Shown: positions 1-6,415 of the stretch, in pieces
Position numbering within the stretch: position 1 is the stretch's first letter
Layout: every line of letters begins with the position of its first letter
NCBI GenBank assembly: GCA_030151005.1
Contig: JASLES010000317.1
Span: 1-8,700 of the forward strand
Direction: 5' to 3'
From: Silvimonas sp.
GTDB lineage: Bacteria > Pseudomonadota > Gammaproteobacteria > Burkholderiales > Chitinibacteraceae
DNA: 8,700 bases
Position numbers and translations under genes: made by a program
The notes under the pieces: model-generated
Told to the model about the DNA's origin: nothing
The model's database searches: none
Seen by the model: the letters and a program-made list of their open reading frames with translations, nothing else

Positions 1-531
1 ATTCTGATGACAACGGCAATCTTGCTACTGGTCTGCGTCCGCCGCTCTCGCGTTGCCGCCCTGTACGTCGACCTCGTCCTGACGTGTTTGCCTGTGGCGG
101 GGCCGTTATTACATCAGGCGGCCCTGGCACAGTATGCCCGCCAGTTGGCCATGCTGTACGACGCAGGTGTGCCAGTGCTTGAGGCACTGGATATTGCAGT
201 GGCGACACTCACTCGCCCCGCTCTGGTCACGACCTTGGGTCAGGTTCGCCCGAGGGTAGAGGCTGGCGATACCCTGGCGCAGGCCTTTGCCAGTACGGAG
301 GTCATTCCTCCCTTATTGATGGCCATGTTGCGCACGGGTGAGGCCACCGGCCAGTTGGGAGCATCGTTGCGTCAGGCCGCCCTGTATTACCAACGACTGG
401 TGGAGGCACGTGCCGAGCGCCTGCAAAGCCTGATCGAACCCATGCTGACACTGGTTCTGGGGGGATTGTTGGGCTGGATCATGCTGGCCGTCCTCGGGCC
501 GGTTTTTGACAATCTGGCGCGCATGCGATGA
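1..531 (+). CDS. Type II secretion / type IV pilus inner-membrane platform protein, GspF/PilC family (C-terminal half, 5' end outside window)
   Basis: The frame is open from base 1, so the gene begins upstream; about 176 C-terminal residues are visible. This family forms the polytopic inner-membrane platform that couples the cytoplasmic assembly ATPase to pilin or pseudopilin insertion. Family hallmarks are seen: a hydrophobic segment at the left edge, a second GspF repeat that begins around ARQLAMLYDAGVPVLEALD, the strongly typical TGEATGQLGASL stretch, and a C-terminal membrane helix after SLIEPM (LTLVLGGLLGWIMLAVLGPVF). Family members are usually about 400 aa with two GspF domains, so the first domain is off the window. 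The stop overlaps the next start (ATGA at 528-531), which suggests translational coupling. PilC and GspF cannot be separated from the sequence; the downstream prepilins favour a pilus or pseudopilus role. Confidence 0.9.
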   Translation: MLMTTAILLLVCVRRSRVAALYVDLVLTCLPVAGPLLHQAALAQYARQLAMLYDAGVPVLEALDIAVATLTRPALVTTLGQVRPRVEAGDTLAQAFASTEVIPPLLMAMLRTGEATGQLGASLRQAALYYQRLVEARAERLQSLIEPMLTLVLGGLLGWIMLAVLGPVFDNLARMR

Positions 532-1775
532 GCACTCAACTATTACTGATCGGCGCGCAAGGCCACTGCTGGTATGCCTGGCGGCGTAGCCATTGGCAAG
601 CGCTCCCGGCCGGGCTGGCCGCCGCTGACGTACTACCAGTGATGCTAGATGCGTCGATCCTGATCTTGCTCGACCTGCCTGCTGAAGAGTGTGTATCCGT
701 CGCCATGCCGGCCCTGAAACCCGCGGATCGTAAAGCCTGGCTACGCGCCCGGCTGCAGCAGCATTTCCCTGGCTGGTTTTGTGCACAAGCGAGCAGTGAG
801 CCTGCATCACAGGTCGTATTACACGGGCTTGCCGCGACAGAGCATACCGCGGCCCTGGCGCGTGTACTGGCGCAGAATCAGGCGGCGCGCATTCAAGGCA
901 TCTGTTTTCAGTCCAGCGTGTTGGCCGCAGCGGCAGGTGCTGACGTCATCGCCGCACTCATCATTGCACCTGGCTTGTGTGGTGGCCTGCGCCACGTATT
1001 GACGTTAAACGGGCGTGTGCTGTTTACCCGTTTATGTCAGGACCAGCATCAACCCGAGGAAGATCTGCTCACCACTTGCCGACATCTGGATGAGGCCGGT
1101 TTGCTGCCCGCATCGCTCAGATTGTGTTTCGATCCGCAAAGTGGCCTGGAGCAAAGCACCGCCTGCGCGCGGCTGACCCAATACTGGCCGGACCTGCAAC
1201 TGGTCGTTAACCCGCACTTTGTGGGTGCTCACCCTGCCCAACTGAGCCGTAGGGCACTGTTGCGTCACCGTACCTGGCTCAACGGCCCCTTGCTCTTGCG
1301 GCAAACCCGGCAACGTCTGTATCAGTTCGGCCATTGGGGGGCTTGGGGCCTGAGTGCTGTTGCGATCGTGTACAGCGCCTTGTTGCTCTATTTGTCCTGG
1401 CAAGTCCCGACTGATATCGGGCGTGCGCCGCAGGGCAGTGCTCAAGCGGCCCGGTTTGCCACATTCGACCAGGCTGCCATGCAATTGCTGGATGGACGTG
1501 GCAAGTCAGTGGCACGCATGGTCGCGGACTTGCAGCGCATCAGCATGGCATTGGTTCCGCTGGAACCGGCCCGAGTCACGGCGCTGATCTGGCAATCTGG
1601 CGGTACAGACGAGATACGACTGACCATCCTGCCCGGCCAGGCGCAGGACGAAACCGCAGCACTGGAGACCGTACGCAGCGCATTCCCCGGCACAGAACTG
1701 GAGCGCGTGCCTGCCGCCTCAAACACCTCTGGCGAAAACTGGCAGTGGCTGATGCAGCTGGAGGTGCAGCCATGA
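528..1775 (+). CDS. Bitopic pilus/secretion assembly protein with GspL-like (PilM-PilN or PilO2-like) layout
   Basis: This is a 415-aa protein with about 270 N-terminal soluble residues, one clear membrane helix at about residues 271-291 (WGLSAVAIVYSALLLYLSW) and a periplasmic tail of about 120 residues. That layout matches GspL, or the actin-like PilM and bitopic PilN combined in one chain, or the PilO2 accessory proteins of IVb pili. It sits directly after the GspF/PilC gene and before a PilO-like gene, the place where an inner-membrane assembly component is expected. In the tail, residues 361-391 with hydrophobic/charged alternation (EIRLTILPG, then a helix TAALETVRSAF) fit the ferredoxin-like fold of GspL/PilN. 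No clear ATP-binding motif of PilM is visible, so an active actin-like ATPase is not claimed. The start ATG overlaps the previous stop, and no good Shine-Dalgarno precedes it, so reinitiation is likely. Confidence 0.6.
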   Translation: MSTQLLLIGAQGHCWYAWRRSHWQALPAGLAAADVLPVMLDASILILLDLPAEECVSVAMPALKPADRKAWLRARLQQHFPGWFCAQASSEPASQVVLHGLAATEHTAALARVLAQNQAARIQGICFQSSVLAAAAGADVIAALIIAPGLCGGLRHVLTLNGRVLFTRLCQDQHQPEEDLLTTCRHLDEAGLLPASLRLCFDPQSGLEQSTACARLTQYWPDLQLVVNPHFVGAHPAQLSRRALLRHRTWLNGPLLLRQTRQRLYQFGHWGAWGLSAVAIVYSALLLYLSWQVPTDIGRAPQGSAQAARFATFDQAAMQLLDGRGKSVARMVADLQRISMALVPLEPARVTALIWQSGGTDEIRLTILPGQAQDETAALETVRSAFPGTELERVPAASNTSGENWQWLMQLEVQP

Positions 1776-2272
1776 AAACCAGTTGGCAATTCACTGCGGT
1801 AACGGTGTCTGCGGCCCTGGCGCTTGCGGGGGCTTCAAGCTGGGGTTACTGGCGAGTGCAACAGCGCCTGGAAGAACGGCTGCAGTTACAACGCCAGTCG
1901 GCTACGCAGCGGTTTCCTGTCTCGCGCCAGTACGTTGAACAACTGGTTCGCCACCAAGGGTTGCAGCCACTCAACCCCGCTCAGTGGCGCAGTCTGCCGG
2001 GGCAAGTGGCAAGCGCGGATATCCTTGTGCGGTGGTTGCGGCCGGGGCAAGTGACCAAAACCGATCGTGCGGGGCCTTTACAACGCGACGAGCTACCACT
2101 GGAACTCAGTGCCTGGGCGCGCCATGAAGAGGCGTTGGCGCAATTGATGGGCCAACTGGCTGCCATGCCAGGGCTGATCGATGTCAGGCAATGCACGCTG
2201 AGCCGTGCCTCATCTGGCGGTATCGAAATATTGTGCCGTATGACGGTCAGTGCCGCTGGAGTGCGCCCATGA
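1772..2272 (+). CDS. PilO/GspM-like inner-membrane assembly protein
   Basis: This is a 166-aa protein: a short cytoplasmic N-terminus, a membrane helix at about residues 8-26, an amphipathic, probably coiled-coil stretch around residues 28-48 (VQQRLEERLQLQRQ), and a C-terminal domain of beta-alpha-beta character (LELSAWARHEEALAQLMGQL, then a strand at VRQCTLSR and another at IEILCRMTV). This is the shape of PilO, GspM and MshJ, which pair with PilN/GspL in the periplasm. The ATG at 1772 is preferred over an in-frame GTG at 1745 because it gives an ATGA overlap with the previous gene, follows a strong GGAGGT at 1760-1765, and puts the hydrophobic helix at the N-terminus. Two cysteines (residues 141 and 155) could form a disulfide. 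The assignment rests on layout and position; sequence identity in this family is low. Confidence 0.6.
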   Translation: MKTSWQFTAVTVSAALALAGASSWGYWRVQQRLEERLQLQRQSATQRFPVSRQYVEQLVRHQGLQPLNPAQWRSLPGQVASADILVRWLRPGQVTKTDRAGPLQRDELPLELSAWARHEEALAQLMGQLAAMPGLIDVRQCTLSRASSGGIEILCRMTVSAAGVRP

Positions 2273-2526
2273 AAACGCGCCATTGCTGCCTCCTGCTGGC
2301 GCTGTTGGCTACGCCTGTAGGCGCAGTGACATGGGGAACGTTGTTTTATTCGGATGCTGAGCGCCATCCGCCCGCCGCCTCGCGCGCGGTTTCAAAGACA
2401 GCACATGTTTACAGCGCCCAAACTATTGCAGATGGGCATACCCGCCACTGGGTAGACGGCGCCTCCATCCCCGTCAGGGTGCCGGCAGGTAAAAAGGTGG
2501 GTGAAACCTGGCTGGAGGCCCAATGA
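2269..2526 (+). CDS. Small exported pilus accessory protein, MshK/PilP-like
   Basis: This is an 85-aa protein with a typical Sec signal peptide (KTRH, then CCLLLALLATPVGA; predicted cleavage near residue 19) and a mature part of about 66 residues. The two N-terminal cysteines are not in a lipobox, so it is probably not a lipoprotein. The mature protein has the pattern of small periplasmic MshK/PilP-like proteins: LFYSDAER at the start, a central DGHTRHWVDG strand pair, and a C-terminal KKVGETW. In those systems the protein lies between the inner-membrane PilN/PilO complex and the secretin. It begins with an ATGA overlap behind GGAG (2258-2261) and ends with another ATGA. The gene order (GspL-like, PilO-like, small K-like) resembles mshI-mshJ-mshK. 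It is too short for a confident family assignment. Confidence 0.5.
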   Translation: MKTRHCCLLLALLATPVGAVTWGTLFYSDAERHPPAASRAVSKTAHVYSAQTIADGHTRHWVDGASIPVRVPAGKKVGETWLEAQ

Positions 2527-3950
2527 GACGGCGCTCCAGGTTATCCCGTCAGCGCGGCATGATGGCGCTCTTGCTGATGGCATTGCTCAGCGGTTTGTTT
2601 CTTTGGCAAATACGCGGCGTGCTGGGGGGGTTATCGCCGGAGCAGCGACGCCAGGAGACCACGCGTCTGGCGTTGGCAGAGGCACGGGCCACGCTGCTGG
2701 CATGGGCCGTACAAAATGGTGGATTAGGTGGGTCGGGCTCTGCCAATCTGGCCCGGCCCGGGGCTTTTCCCTGCCCGGATACCCATTCTCCGGATGGCGC
2801 GAGCGCGGGTTATCAGGGGGATAGCACTGGCACGTGCAAGAAAGCGGCCCTGCGGCTGGGACGTATCCCGCATAAAACACTGCAGCATCCACCCTTTGTG
2901 GATGGTTACGGTGAGCGACTCTGGATGGCAGTGGTGGAGGGTTTTGAAGACAGCAATAGCGCCATTCTCAACCCGGACTACGCACCCACCTCGGCCTGGT
3001 TTCAGGCGCGCGATGCCAACGGCTGGCTGACCACCGACACCAACCCGGCTGTGGTGGTCATCATCGCCCCAGGTGTGGCGCTGACCGGGCAAAAACGCGC
3101 CCTTGCGGCAGACCGGTTGCTACCGGCCAACTATCTGGAAAAAACCAGCCTGGATGCCAAGGCATTCAACAACACCGATCTGGCCAAAGGGCTGTTTGTG
3201 GGTGGCCCGCTGCGGGATGCCAAAGGTGCGCTGACGGTTAATGACCAGATTGTCGTGATCCGTCGCAACGAACTCATACAGGCCGTCAGTGCCCGCGCCG
3301 CAGGCGACTATCAACGGCTACTCACCTGGTGGCAGCAATACAAAGGCAACGGCCGCTTGCCGCACCCGGCCCGGTTCGATGAAGAACATTGCACTGAAAT
3401 AGCCGCCACCCAGCCCAAGACCAACACAGACGGTTGCACGCCTGATACCTCGGTTTGCCGGGGGCGTTTGCCCAAATCCATCTGGTTGGTTAACGCTTTG
3501 TCTGGCGTCGTCGGAGCCGATCAGGTGAACCGTTTCAAATGGCTTTACCGCAATCGCTGGGAGCAGTTTTTCTATTACAGCGTCAGCACTCCGCTACTGC
3601 CAACGCCGGTGGCAGGTTGTGCAGAAACACTGCGCGTGGCCACCGATCACGGCGTATTGCCCGCCGCCGCTATCCTGGCCAGCGCGGGTGGCGCGCTGGT
3701 CGGTCAGACAAGGGCCACGGTGAACAACAAGGCCGACTTGTCGCAATATCTGGACCCGGTCGCCGGGTTTATCGATCCCCGTAGTGGTATGCCCAATCCT
3801 GGCATTAACCAGCAAGGCTGGCAGCCTGGGGACACGCCGGATGCAGTGATGGCCGTGCCGGATACCGCTAGCAACGACCGGATTTACCGCCTGCTATTAC
3901 CAGGACAAGACAATGCGCTCAAGTCGCAACAATGGCTTCTCACTCGTTGA
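2523..3950 (+). CDS. Large prepilin-like protein with a duplicated head domain (putative minor pilin / tip subunit)
   Basis: This is a 475-aa protein. The N-terminus MRRRSRLSRQRG is followed by a hydrophobic helix at residues 13-29 and an amphipathic helix to about residue 65, as in prepilins. The presumed cleavage G12|M13 has Leu, not Glu, at mature position +5, as in GspK and some PilX-type proteins. The head shows two copies of one module. Copy 1 (about 55-250) has LLAW, PCPD at 83-86, GTC, LGRIP, DGYGERLWMAV, IAPGVALTGQKRA, YLE and NDQI. Copy 2 (about 262-460) has LLTW, NGRLPHPA, a Cys cluster, CRGRLP, RNRWEQFFYYSVS, LASAGGALVGQTRA, YLD and NDRI. The same module occurs once in the next gene. 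Six cysteines could form disulfides. The start overlaps the previous stop (ATGA) behind GGAGG at 2514-2518. Size and position suggest a tip or adhesin-like minor pilin; that role is inference. Confidence 0.7.
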   Translation: MRRRSRLSRQRGMMALLLMALLSGLFLWQIRGVLGGLSPEQRRQETTRLALAEARATLLAWAVQNGGLGGSGSANLARPGAFPCPDTHSPDGASAGYQGDSTGTCKKAALRLGRIPHKTLQHPPFVDGYGERLWMAVVEGFEDSNSAILNPDYAPTSAWFQARDANGWLTTDTNPAVVVIIAPGVALTGQKRALAADRLLPANYLEKTSLDAKAFNNTDLAKGLFVGGPLRDAKGALTVNDQIVVIRRNELIQAVSARAAGDYQRLLTWWQQYKGNGRLPHPARFDEEHCTEIAATQPKTNTDGCTPDTSVCRGRLPKSIWLVNALSGVVGADQVNRFKWLYRNRWEQFFYYSVSTPLLPTPVAGCAETLRVATDHGVLPAAAILASAGGALVGQTRATVNNKADLSQYLDPVAGFIDPRSGMPNPGINQQGWQPGDTPDAVMAVPDTASNDRIYRLLLPGQDNALKSQQWLLTR

Positions 3951-4596
3951 GCTGACCGTAGTGCTGACGGTGATCGGGCTGCTGCTGGCTGGCGCACTCA
4001 ACGCCATCAAGCTCTCGCAGGAAACCGAGCACATCCGGGCCACAAAACTGGGTTTGCAGACTGCACGGCAGGCACTGCTCGGTTACATGGTGCGCAACGG
4101 GCGTTTGCCGTGTCCGGCACGCGTGGGTAGCCAAAGTAGCGGCTTAGAAGCCAGAGATGCCGATGGCCGATGCATCCAGCTGCAAGGCTACCTGCCGTGG
4201 GCCACGCTGGGGCTGGCCCGCACCGACAGTTGGGGGCGGCCACAAACCTACCGGGTCAGCGCCGCGTTTGCCAATCCCGATACCACAAAAGCAGATCAGC
4301 CCCTGCTGGCCTCAGGCATGGTGTTCCACCTGCTGACACAGGGTGATCTGGAAATCCGCAGTAGTGCAGACAGCGAGGATTACCTGACCAACATCGCCGC
4401 CGCCATCGTTGTGTCGCACGGCGCGCGCGGTCCTGGCCCGCTTGAAGCCGGTGGGGAGGGGGACGAAGCCCTCAATGCCAGCGATAGCCGCACCTTTGTC
4501 AGTCGGCCCCAAAGCGCGGGATATGACGATCTCACGGAATGGCTGGGTTCACCACAATTGATCGCTGTCGCGCTGGAGGCGGGGCGAATACCCTGA
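3913..4596 (+). CDS. Minor prepilin with class III signal peptide and PCP-type head
   Basis: This is a 227-aa prepilin. A short positive leader, MRSSRNNG, is followed by the canonical site G8|F9 with SLVE, Glu at +5, and a hydrophobic helix to about residue 30. A prepilin peptidase would cleave and N-methylate it and leave a mature protein of about 219 aa. The head contains ALLGYMVRNGRLPCPA (residues 54-69), DGRC, GYLPWATLGL, DSWGRPQTYRVS, an AAAIVVSHGARGPG segment and a C-terminal DSRTFVSRPQSAGYDDLTEWL. These match both halves of the preceding 475-aa protein, so the two are paralogs. Two cysteines (67 and 87) probably pair. The start lies 38 bp inside the previous gene, so the leader is read in another frame within that gene; AGGA at 3902-3905 is a suitable ribosome binding site and no later start would keep the signal. 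Confidence 0.88.
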   Translation: MRSSRNNGFSLVELTVVLTVIGLLLAGALNAIKLSQETEHIRATKLGLQTARQALLGYMVRNGRLPCPARVGSQSSGLEARDADGRCIQLQGYLPWATLGLARTDSWGRPQTYRVSAAFANPDTTKADQPLLASGMVFHLLTQGDLEIRSSADSEDYLTNIAAAIVVSHGARGPGPLEAGGEGDEALNASDSRTFVSRPQSAGYDDLTEWLGSPQLIAVALEAGRIP

Positions 4597-4682
4597 ATAT
4601 CCAAAAAAACAATAGCAATACCACTACCTGACACGACTCGGCATGCATTTATCTCAAATTGATCTTCAGGAGGAAATGCAAA
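4597..4682 (+). promoter_or_regulatory. Leader region of the last prepilin gene, possible promoter
   Basis: This 86-bp AT-richer gap is the only sizeable intergenic space inside the pilus operon. It contains a strong Shine-Dalgarno AGGAGG at 4668-4673. A weak sigma70-like pair is possible: CTGACA at 4628-4633 (5 of 6 to the -35 consensus) and TATCTC at 4650-4655 (3 of 6) with a 16-nt spacer. No sigma54 -24/-12 pair was seen. An out-of-frame ATG at 4676 lies too close to the Shine-Dalgarno to be a good start. Confidence 0.3.
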
Positions 4683-5306
4683 ATGTCTACCCGATACACC
4701 CCCGCCCCCTATGGGCAAACAGGTTTCACACTGGTTGAAATGGCCACTGTACTGATCATCATTGGGCTGCTGCTTGGTATGGCCTTCAAAGGGCGTGACC
4801 TGATCGATGGTGCGCGCGTCAAAAGCCTTTATGCCAGCGTGAACAAGATAGAGACGGGCATGCAGGTTTTTTACGAGCGCTACCAAGCGTGGCCTGGTGA
4901 TGGTTGCCCGGAAGGCGCCGATGGGCCAGCCAAGTGCATCGGTGATGTTAGCAACCCCAAAGACGGCTTGATCACCTCCGCGACGGAGGTCAAAGAGTTT
5001 TGGAGCATGTTGATTGAAAAAACCGGCATGCTGTCGGCCAAAGACCAACAACTGCCTACGGGCGGGACGTGGGCTGTCGCTGCGGGTGATGGCACGGCGA
5101 ACACCGAAAAGGACAGCACCTGGCTGGTCGCTGGCGGCTTGGGTAGCGACGTAGTCGATGGTCGTTATGTCTGCGCGCTGGATCAGCAATTTGATGATGG
5201 CAACCCTGCTACGGGCCAGATCCGTAGCGATGCCAACTACAAGTCCGATGAGGATTGCTGGAAGGCCAAGCCACCTGCCTCACTGGCGATTCGTATCCTG
5301 CCCTAA
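4683..5306 (+). CDS. Type IV pilin / pseudopilin precursor (possible major subunit)
   Basis: This is a 207-aa prepilin with a 14-residue leader (MSTRYTPAPYGQTG), cleavage G14|F15, TLVE with Glu at +5, and a long hydrophobic helix MATVLIIIGLLLGMAF. The helix continues through KSLYASVNKIETGMQVFYERY and ends in AWPGDG; a PGD turn after the N-terminal helix is common in IVb-type pilins and pseudopilins. Four cysteines lie in the head (residues 75, 85, 164, 192), and the last two enclose a likely C-terminal disulfide loop. It differs in head type from the two upstream prepilin-like proteins. ATG at 4683 is chosen because AGGAGG (4668-4673) lies 9 nt upstream and the result is a normal leader; an in-frame TTG at 4659 would add residues with no ribosome site. 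Its separate leader region and strong ribosome site suggest higher expression, as for a major subunit, which is inference. The gene ends just before a strong terminator. Confidence 0.88.
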   Translation: MSTRYTPAPYGQTGFTLVEMATVLIIIGLLLGMAFKGRDLIDGARVKSLYASVNKIETGMQVFYERYQAWPGDGCPEGADGPAKCIGDVSNPKDGLITSATEVKEFWSMLIEKTGMLSAKDQQLPTGGTWAVAAGDGTANTEKDSTWLVAGGLGSDVVDGRYVCALDQQFDDGNPATGQIRSDANYKSDEDCWKAKPPASLAIRILP

Positions 5307-5311
5307 GCTGC

Positions 5312-5345
5312 GTGAAAAAGCCGCCCTGTCTGGCGGCTTTTTCAC
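5312..5345. terminator. Bidirectional rho-independent terminator between the prepilin and LysR genes
   Basis: A perfect 14-bp inverted repeat (GTGAAAAAGCCGCC and GGCGGCTTTTTCAC) encloses a 6-nt loop, CTGTCT, at 5326-5331. The GC-rich inner stem is bordered by A and T tracts, so it can work on either strand. It lies 5 nt after the prepilin stop and 18 nt beyond the stop of the convergent LysR gene. Confidence 0.9.
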
Positions 5346-5363
5346 TGCAGCAGTAAGACCGGG

Positions 5364-6287
5364 TCAAGTTGTTTCCCGCGCTACATGACGCTTCACATGG
5401 TCAATGAACGCTCGCAACTTCGGCATGATCTGGCGGCGGCTGGGGTAACACAAGAACACACCCGGCAAGACAGGAGCGTAACTGTCCAGTACCTGAATCA
5501 ATTGCCCGGTTTTGACGGCATCAGCCACCATGGGCTCCGGCAACTGGGCCAGACCAATGCCTTCCTGTGCAGCGCCCAACATGGTCAGAAAATCACTGGC
5601 GATCAGCGGGCCGGATACGGCAATCTCCACCGTCTGGCCATGATCACTAAATGACCAGGCGGCGAGTGCACCGCTGGATTTACGCCAACGCAAACACGCG
5701 TGCTGACGCAGATCATCCGTATGGGTGGGGACGGGGTGCCCGGCAAAATAAGCCGGGCTTGCGACGATCACCAACCGAAAGGGCGGCGTCAAAGGGACAG
5801 CAACCATATCCGCGGCCACCAGTTGCCCCAGGCGGATGCCCGCATCGAAACCCTCGGCCGCCAGATCAACAATCTCTTTGCTCGTGGCGATCTCGACTTC
5901 AACTTCTGGATAAGCTTCGCAGAATGAGGCCAGCAACGGTTCCAGTAGCAGCGGCACCACGGCACGCGGCACAGAGAGGCGCAATAAACCCGTCGGGCGC
6001 TGGCCAAGGTCACGTGCTACTTCGCTGGCGGCGACGAGCTCTTCAAACGCCGGTTTTGCACGCGACAGAAATCGTTCTCCGGCCTCGGTCAGGCCCACGC
6101 TACGTGTAGTACGTGCAAACAGCGCAGCACCAATACGTTCTTCCAGCACCCGCACCGCCTGACTGATGGCCGATGGTGTTACCCCAAGCTCAGCGGCCGC
6201 CTTGCGAAAACTACGGTGTCTGGCCACGCTCAGAAACGCTTCCACACCATCCAGTGCACCTTGCCTGACTGTGAAGTTTTGCTTCAT
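5364..6287 (-). CDS. LysR-family transcriptional regulator (CrgA/DmlR-like)
   Basis: This 307-aa protein has full LysR length (about 300 aa). The N-terminal winged helix-turn-helix covers about residues 14-71, with the signature SFRKAAAELGVTPSAISQAV, then VLEERIGAALFARTTRSVGLTEAG. The effector-binding domain follows from about residue 100, with motifs typical of the CrgA/DmlR branch: EGFDAGIRLG (145-154), SPAYFAGHPVPTHTDDL, HACLRW, GIGLAQLPE (243-251) and LCYPSRRQIMPKLRAFID (279-296). Such regulators bind the promoter of a divergent neighbour and respond to a small ligand, often with self-repression. Here the divergent neighbour is the 276-aa membrane-protein gene, 128 bp away, which is the likely target. 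The ATG start at 6287 puts the helix-turn-helix at the usual place; the ribosome site upstream is weak. The ligand cannot be read from the sequence. Confidence 0.93.
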   Translation of the reverse strand: MKQNFTVRQGALDGVEAFLSVARHRSFRKAAAELGVTPSAISQAVRVLEERIGAALFARTTRSVGLTEAGERFLSRAKPAFEELVAASEVARDLGQRPTGLLRLSVPRAVVPLLLEPLLASFCEAYPEVEVEIATSKEIVDLAAEGFDAGIRLGQLVAADMVAVPLTPPFRLVIVASPAYFAGHPVPTHTDDLRQHACLRWRKSSGALAAWSFSDHGQTVEIAVSGPLIASDFLTMLGAAQEGIGLAQLPEPMVADAVKTGQLIQVLDSYAPVLPGVFLCYPSRRQIMPKLRAFIDHVKRHVARETT

Positions 6288-6415
6288 GGCTCGTCAACAT
6301 TGTGGTGAATAGTCGCTCGTGCCAAACGATGTTACACCTAACGTACATGCCGATGGCATGCATTGCTGCCCCTGAGCGGTCGGTCCAAACCCCTGAGTTG
6401 GCTGGAGACATACTG
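6288..6415. promoter_or_regulatory. Divergent intergenic region, probable LysR operator and promoters
   Basis: This 128-bp space between two divergent starts must hold both promoters. Seen in it are a 15-bp palindrome CATGCC-GAT-GGCATG at 6346-6360, whose centre is about 63-66 nt from each start codon; a short inverted repeat GTTA-CACC-TAAC at 6331-6342; and the direct repeat CCCCTGAG at 6369-6376 and 6390-6397, 21 bp apart. No convincing -35/-10 pair could be chosen by eye. The ribosome site TGGAGA at 6403-6408 serves the + strand gene. Confidence 0.5.

Noticed and set aside
313..810. 165-aa open frame on the - strand
   Set aside because: It is antisense to the conserved GspF end and to the following gene; no motif and no promoter seen.
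1745..1771. GTG start for the PilO-like gene
   Set aside because: The ATG at 1772 has GGAGGT upstream, forms the ATGA overlap seen at neighbouring junctions and gives a normal N-terminal helix.
2269..2330. Lipoprotein signal in the 85-aa protein, because of its two N-terminal cysteines
   Set aside because: The cysteines come before the hydrophobic stretch, not after it, so there is no lipobox; a signal peptidase I site near residue 19 fits better.
4380..5189. 269-aa open frame on the - strand
   Set aside because: It is antisense to two genes with unmistakable prepilin signals and spans their intergenic gap; it shows no recognisable motif and is explained by GC-rich shadow coding.
5651..6109. 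152-aa + strand open frame inside the LysR gene
   Set aside because: The opposite strand codes a full-length LysR protein with all family motifs; this frame is Arg/Pro-rich shadow.
6302..6415. N-terminal extension of the 276-aa membrane protein from a GTG start
   Set aside because: There is no Shine-Dalgarno before it, and it would fill the divergent regulatory region; ATG 6416 has a good ribosome site and starts just before the first membrane helix.
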